From: Sulfurovum sp.
GTDB lineage: Bacteria; Campylobacterota; Campylobacteria; Campylobacterales; Sulfurovaceae
Reading direction: 5' to 3'
Assembly (NCBI GenBank): GCA_026193735.1
Contig: JAPHUJ010000061.1
Span: forward strand, 1-5,692
Length of the DNA stretch: 5,692 bases
The translations under genes and the position numbers were made by a program. Every line of letters begins with the position of its first letter. Within the stretch, counting starts at the first letter, position 1. The notes under the pieces were generated by a model. That model ran no database searches. It was not told the origin of the DNA and saw only the letters and a program-made list of their open reading frames with translations. Of this stretch, positions 4,696-5,692 are shown in pieces.

Positions 4696-5364
4696 ATGAA
4701 AAACCTCCGAAATGCACTTTTACTCAAACAACTTTATCAGCTCAAACAGCTAGGATATAAGTATACATCAGTGACGCCATACAAAGAAGAAAAACAAAAT
4801 TTTACCCTTCCAAATACACTTGAGTCTTTAAAAAAGCAGGCAATAGAGTGTCATCTGTGTGAGCTTAGTAAAAGTCGTCACAAAGTCGTATTTGGTGAAG
4901 GTGATCCACATGCTGATATACTTTTTATTGGGGAAGCCCCTGGTACAATGGAAGACAGTTCAGGTAAACCTTTTGTGGGGCGTTCAGGTGAACTACTTAC
5001 CAAGATGATAGAAAATGTATTACACATTTCTAGAAATGATGTGTATATTACCAATATTGTGAAGTGTCGACCCCCTAATAACGACATACCTACGCCTATT
5101 CAAGCTCATACTTGCCAACCCTATTTAATGAAGCAGATAGAACTTATACTGCCAAAACTGGTCGTAACACTGGGTGCAACAGCATATCATTATCTAACGG
5201 GTGATGATACAGACATAAGTAAGATCAGAGGTACAGTACATAAACAAAATGGCTATACGATCATACCTACCTATCATCCAAGTTATTTACTGAGAAATCC
5301 AAGTGCAAAGAAAGATGTTTTTGCTGATCTGCTGAAAGTAAAAGAGTTGATGGAAAAATCATAA
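4696..5364 (+). CDS. Family 4 uracil-DNA glycosylase with [4Fe-4S] cluster
   Basis: This 222-residue cytosolic repair enzyme is predicted to remove uracil from DNA, arising from cytosine deamination or dUTP incorporation, and so to start base excision repair. The four cluster cysteines are present with family spacing: Cys52-x2-Cys55 and Cys124-x15-Cys140. Motif A is GEAPG (79-83), followed by KPFVG with Phe93, the residue expected to stack on uracil. VYITNIVKCRPP (117-128) and motif B HPSYLL (194-199) complete the active site. The family often has Glu or Lys after GEAPG; here it is Thr84. An N-terminal extension of about 45 residues (MKNLRNALLLKQ...) precedes the first cysteine pair. The gene lies 37 bases after the S41 gene on the same strand and may be read from it or from the TATAAT in the palindrome just upstream. 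The ATG lacks a well-spaced ribosome binding site. Confidence 0.95.
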   Translation: MKNLRNALLLKQLYQLKQLGYKYTSVTPYKEEKQNFTLPNTLESLKKQAIECHLCELSKSRHKVVFGEGDPHADILFIGEAPGTMEDSSGKPFVGRSGELLTKMIENVLHISRNDVYITNIVKCRPPNNDIPTPIQAHTCQPYLMKQIELILPKLVVTLGATAYHYLTGDDTDISKIRGTVHKQNGYTIIPTYHPSYLLRNPSAKKDVFADLLKVKELMEKS

Positions 5365-5378
5365 TGTGTTAAAGTATG

Positions 5379-5405
5379 TTATTCCCCAACACAGTCGGGG
5401 AATGA
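5379..5405. terminator. Palindrome between convergent genes, possible bidirectional terminator or REP-like element
   Basis: ATTCCCC (5381-5387) pairs perfectly with GGGGAAT (5397-5403), extended outward by a G-T and a T-A pair. The nine-base loop can add a small AC/GT stem after one mismatch. It lies between the stop codons of the glycosylase and acs genes. No T run follows on either strand, so it may instead be an interspersed palindromic repeat. Confidence 0.5.
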
Positions 5406-5425
5406 GGAATAATGAAGAGGAGTGC

Positions 5426-5692
5426 TTATGCTTCTCTTGCAGTAGTTTCAATTAGCTTAACGATAGCCGGATCTTCAAGCGTTGATATATCTTGAGTGAT
5501 CTCTTCACCTTTCGCAATAGAACGTAAGATTCTTCTCATGATCTTGCCTGAACGTGTTTTTGGCAATCCAGGTACTTCAATAATATGATCTGCTTTAGCA
5601 ATATTTCCGATCTCAGATGCGAGTAATTCATTGATATGATTGAATATATCTTTGTTGATATGCCCTTCTTTCAATACGATATATATAAAAAT
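5426..5692 (-). CDS. acs: Acetyl-CoA synthetase, C-terminal end (partial)
   Basis: This is the last 88 residues of AMP-forming acetyl-CoA synthetase, which activates acetate to acetyl-CoA through acetyl-AMP. The frame stays open to the right edge ([10 protein letters not shown]...), so the TTG at 5674 is an internal Leu and the N-terminal domain lies beyond the window. The segment is the mobile C-terminal domain. [10 protein letters not shown] is followed by the invariant [14 protein letters not shown], whose Lys in RSGK (codon 5543-5545) is the adenylation lysine that protein acetylases switch off in this family. The tail ([14 protein letters not shown]) is also typical. The gene converges on the uracil-DNA glycosylase gene with 61 bases between stop codons. 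Assignment to acetate rather than propionate rests on overall resemblance; the substrate pocket is not in view. Confidence 0.93.
   Translation of the reverse strand: MFIYIVLKEGHINKDIFNHINELLASEIGNIAKADHIIEVPGLPKTRSGKIMRRILRSIAKGEEITQDISTLEDPAIVKLIETTAREA

Noticed and set aside
1..5692. A new multi-gene defence, mobile or biosynthetic system
   Set aside because: The genes are individually recognisable, mostly with their own promoters and unrelated roles; there are no integrases, transposases, terminal repeats or spacer arrays.

Overview
The window is AT-rich with short intergenic gaps. It reads as chromosome of a Campylobacterota (epsilonproteobacterial) organism, plausibly of the Sulfurovum/Sulfurimonas type. 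This rests on base composition, strong TATAAT-like -10 boxes without clear -35 boxes, and a gene set familiar from that group: a class II superoxide reductase, a Sel1/Hcp-like cysteine-rich repeat protein, a family 4 uracil-DNA glycosylase and an acetyl-CoA synthetase. The taxon is an inference; no rRNA or other marker gene is present.

Layout from left to right. (1) The 3' part of an outer-membrane beta-barrel-like protein of unknown function, cut by the left edge. (2) A single-gene superoxide reductase with its own extended -10 promoter and a hairpin after it. (3) About 560 bp without a gene (1183-1739), holding a diverged direct repeat, a cluster of small dyads and a GC-rich stretch with alternative pairings. 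(4) A GufA/BbZIP-type ZIP metal transporter. (5) A secreted Sel1-repeat protein with regularly spaced cysteine pairs. (6) A gap of about 210 bp, then a lipoprotein S41-family (C-terminal processing type) peptidase with a PDZ domain. (7) A family 4 uracil-DNA glycosylase, 37 bp after the peptidase and preceded by a perfect 15-nt palindrome. (8) On the opposite strand and converging, the C-terminal end of acetyl-CoA synthetase, cut by the right edge. A palindrome lies between the last two genes.

The genes do not form an obvious pathway or operon. They look like a run of individually expressed housekeeping and envelope genes: oxygen defence, metal uptake, periplasmic or outer-membrane proteins, DNA repair and acetate activation. 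All but acs are on the plus strand. I see no mobile element, CRISPR array, rRNA, tRNA or recognisable defence system. I find no convincing new multi-gene system. The most unexplained DNA is the intergenic region upstream of the ZIP transporter and the palindrome at the start of the uracil-DNA glycosylase gene.
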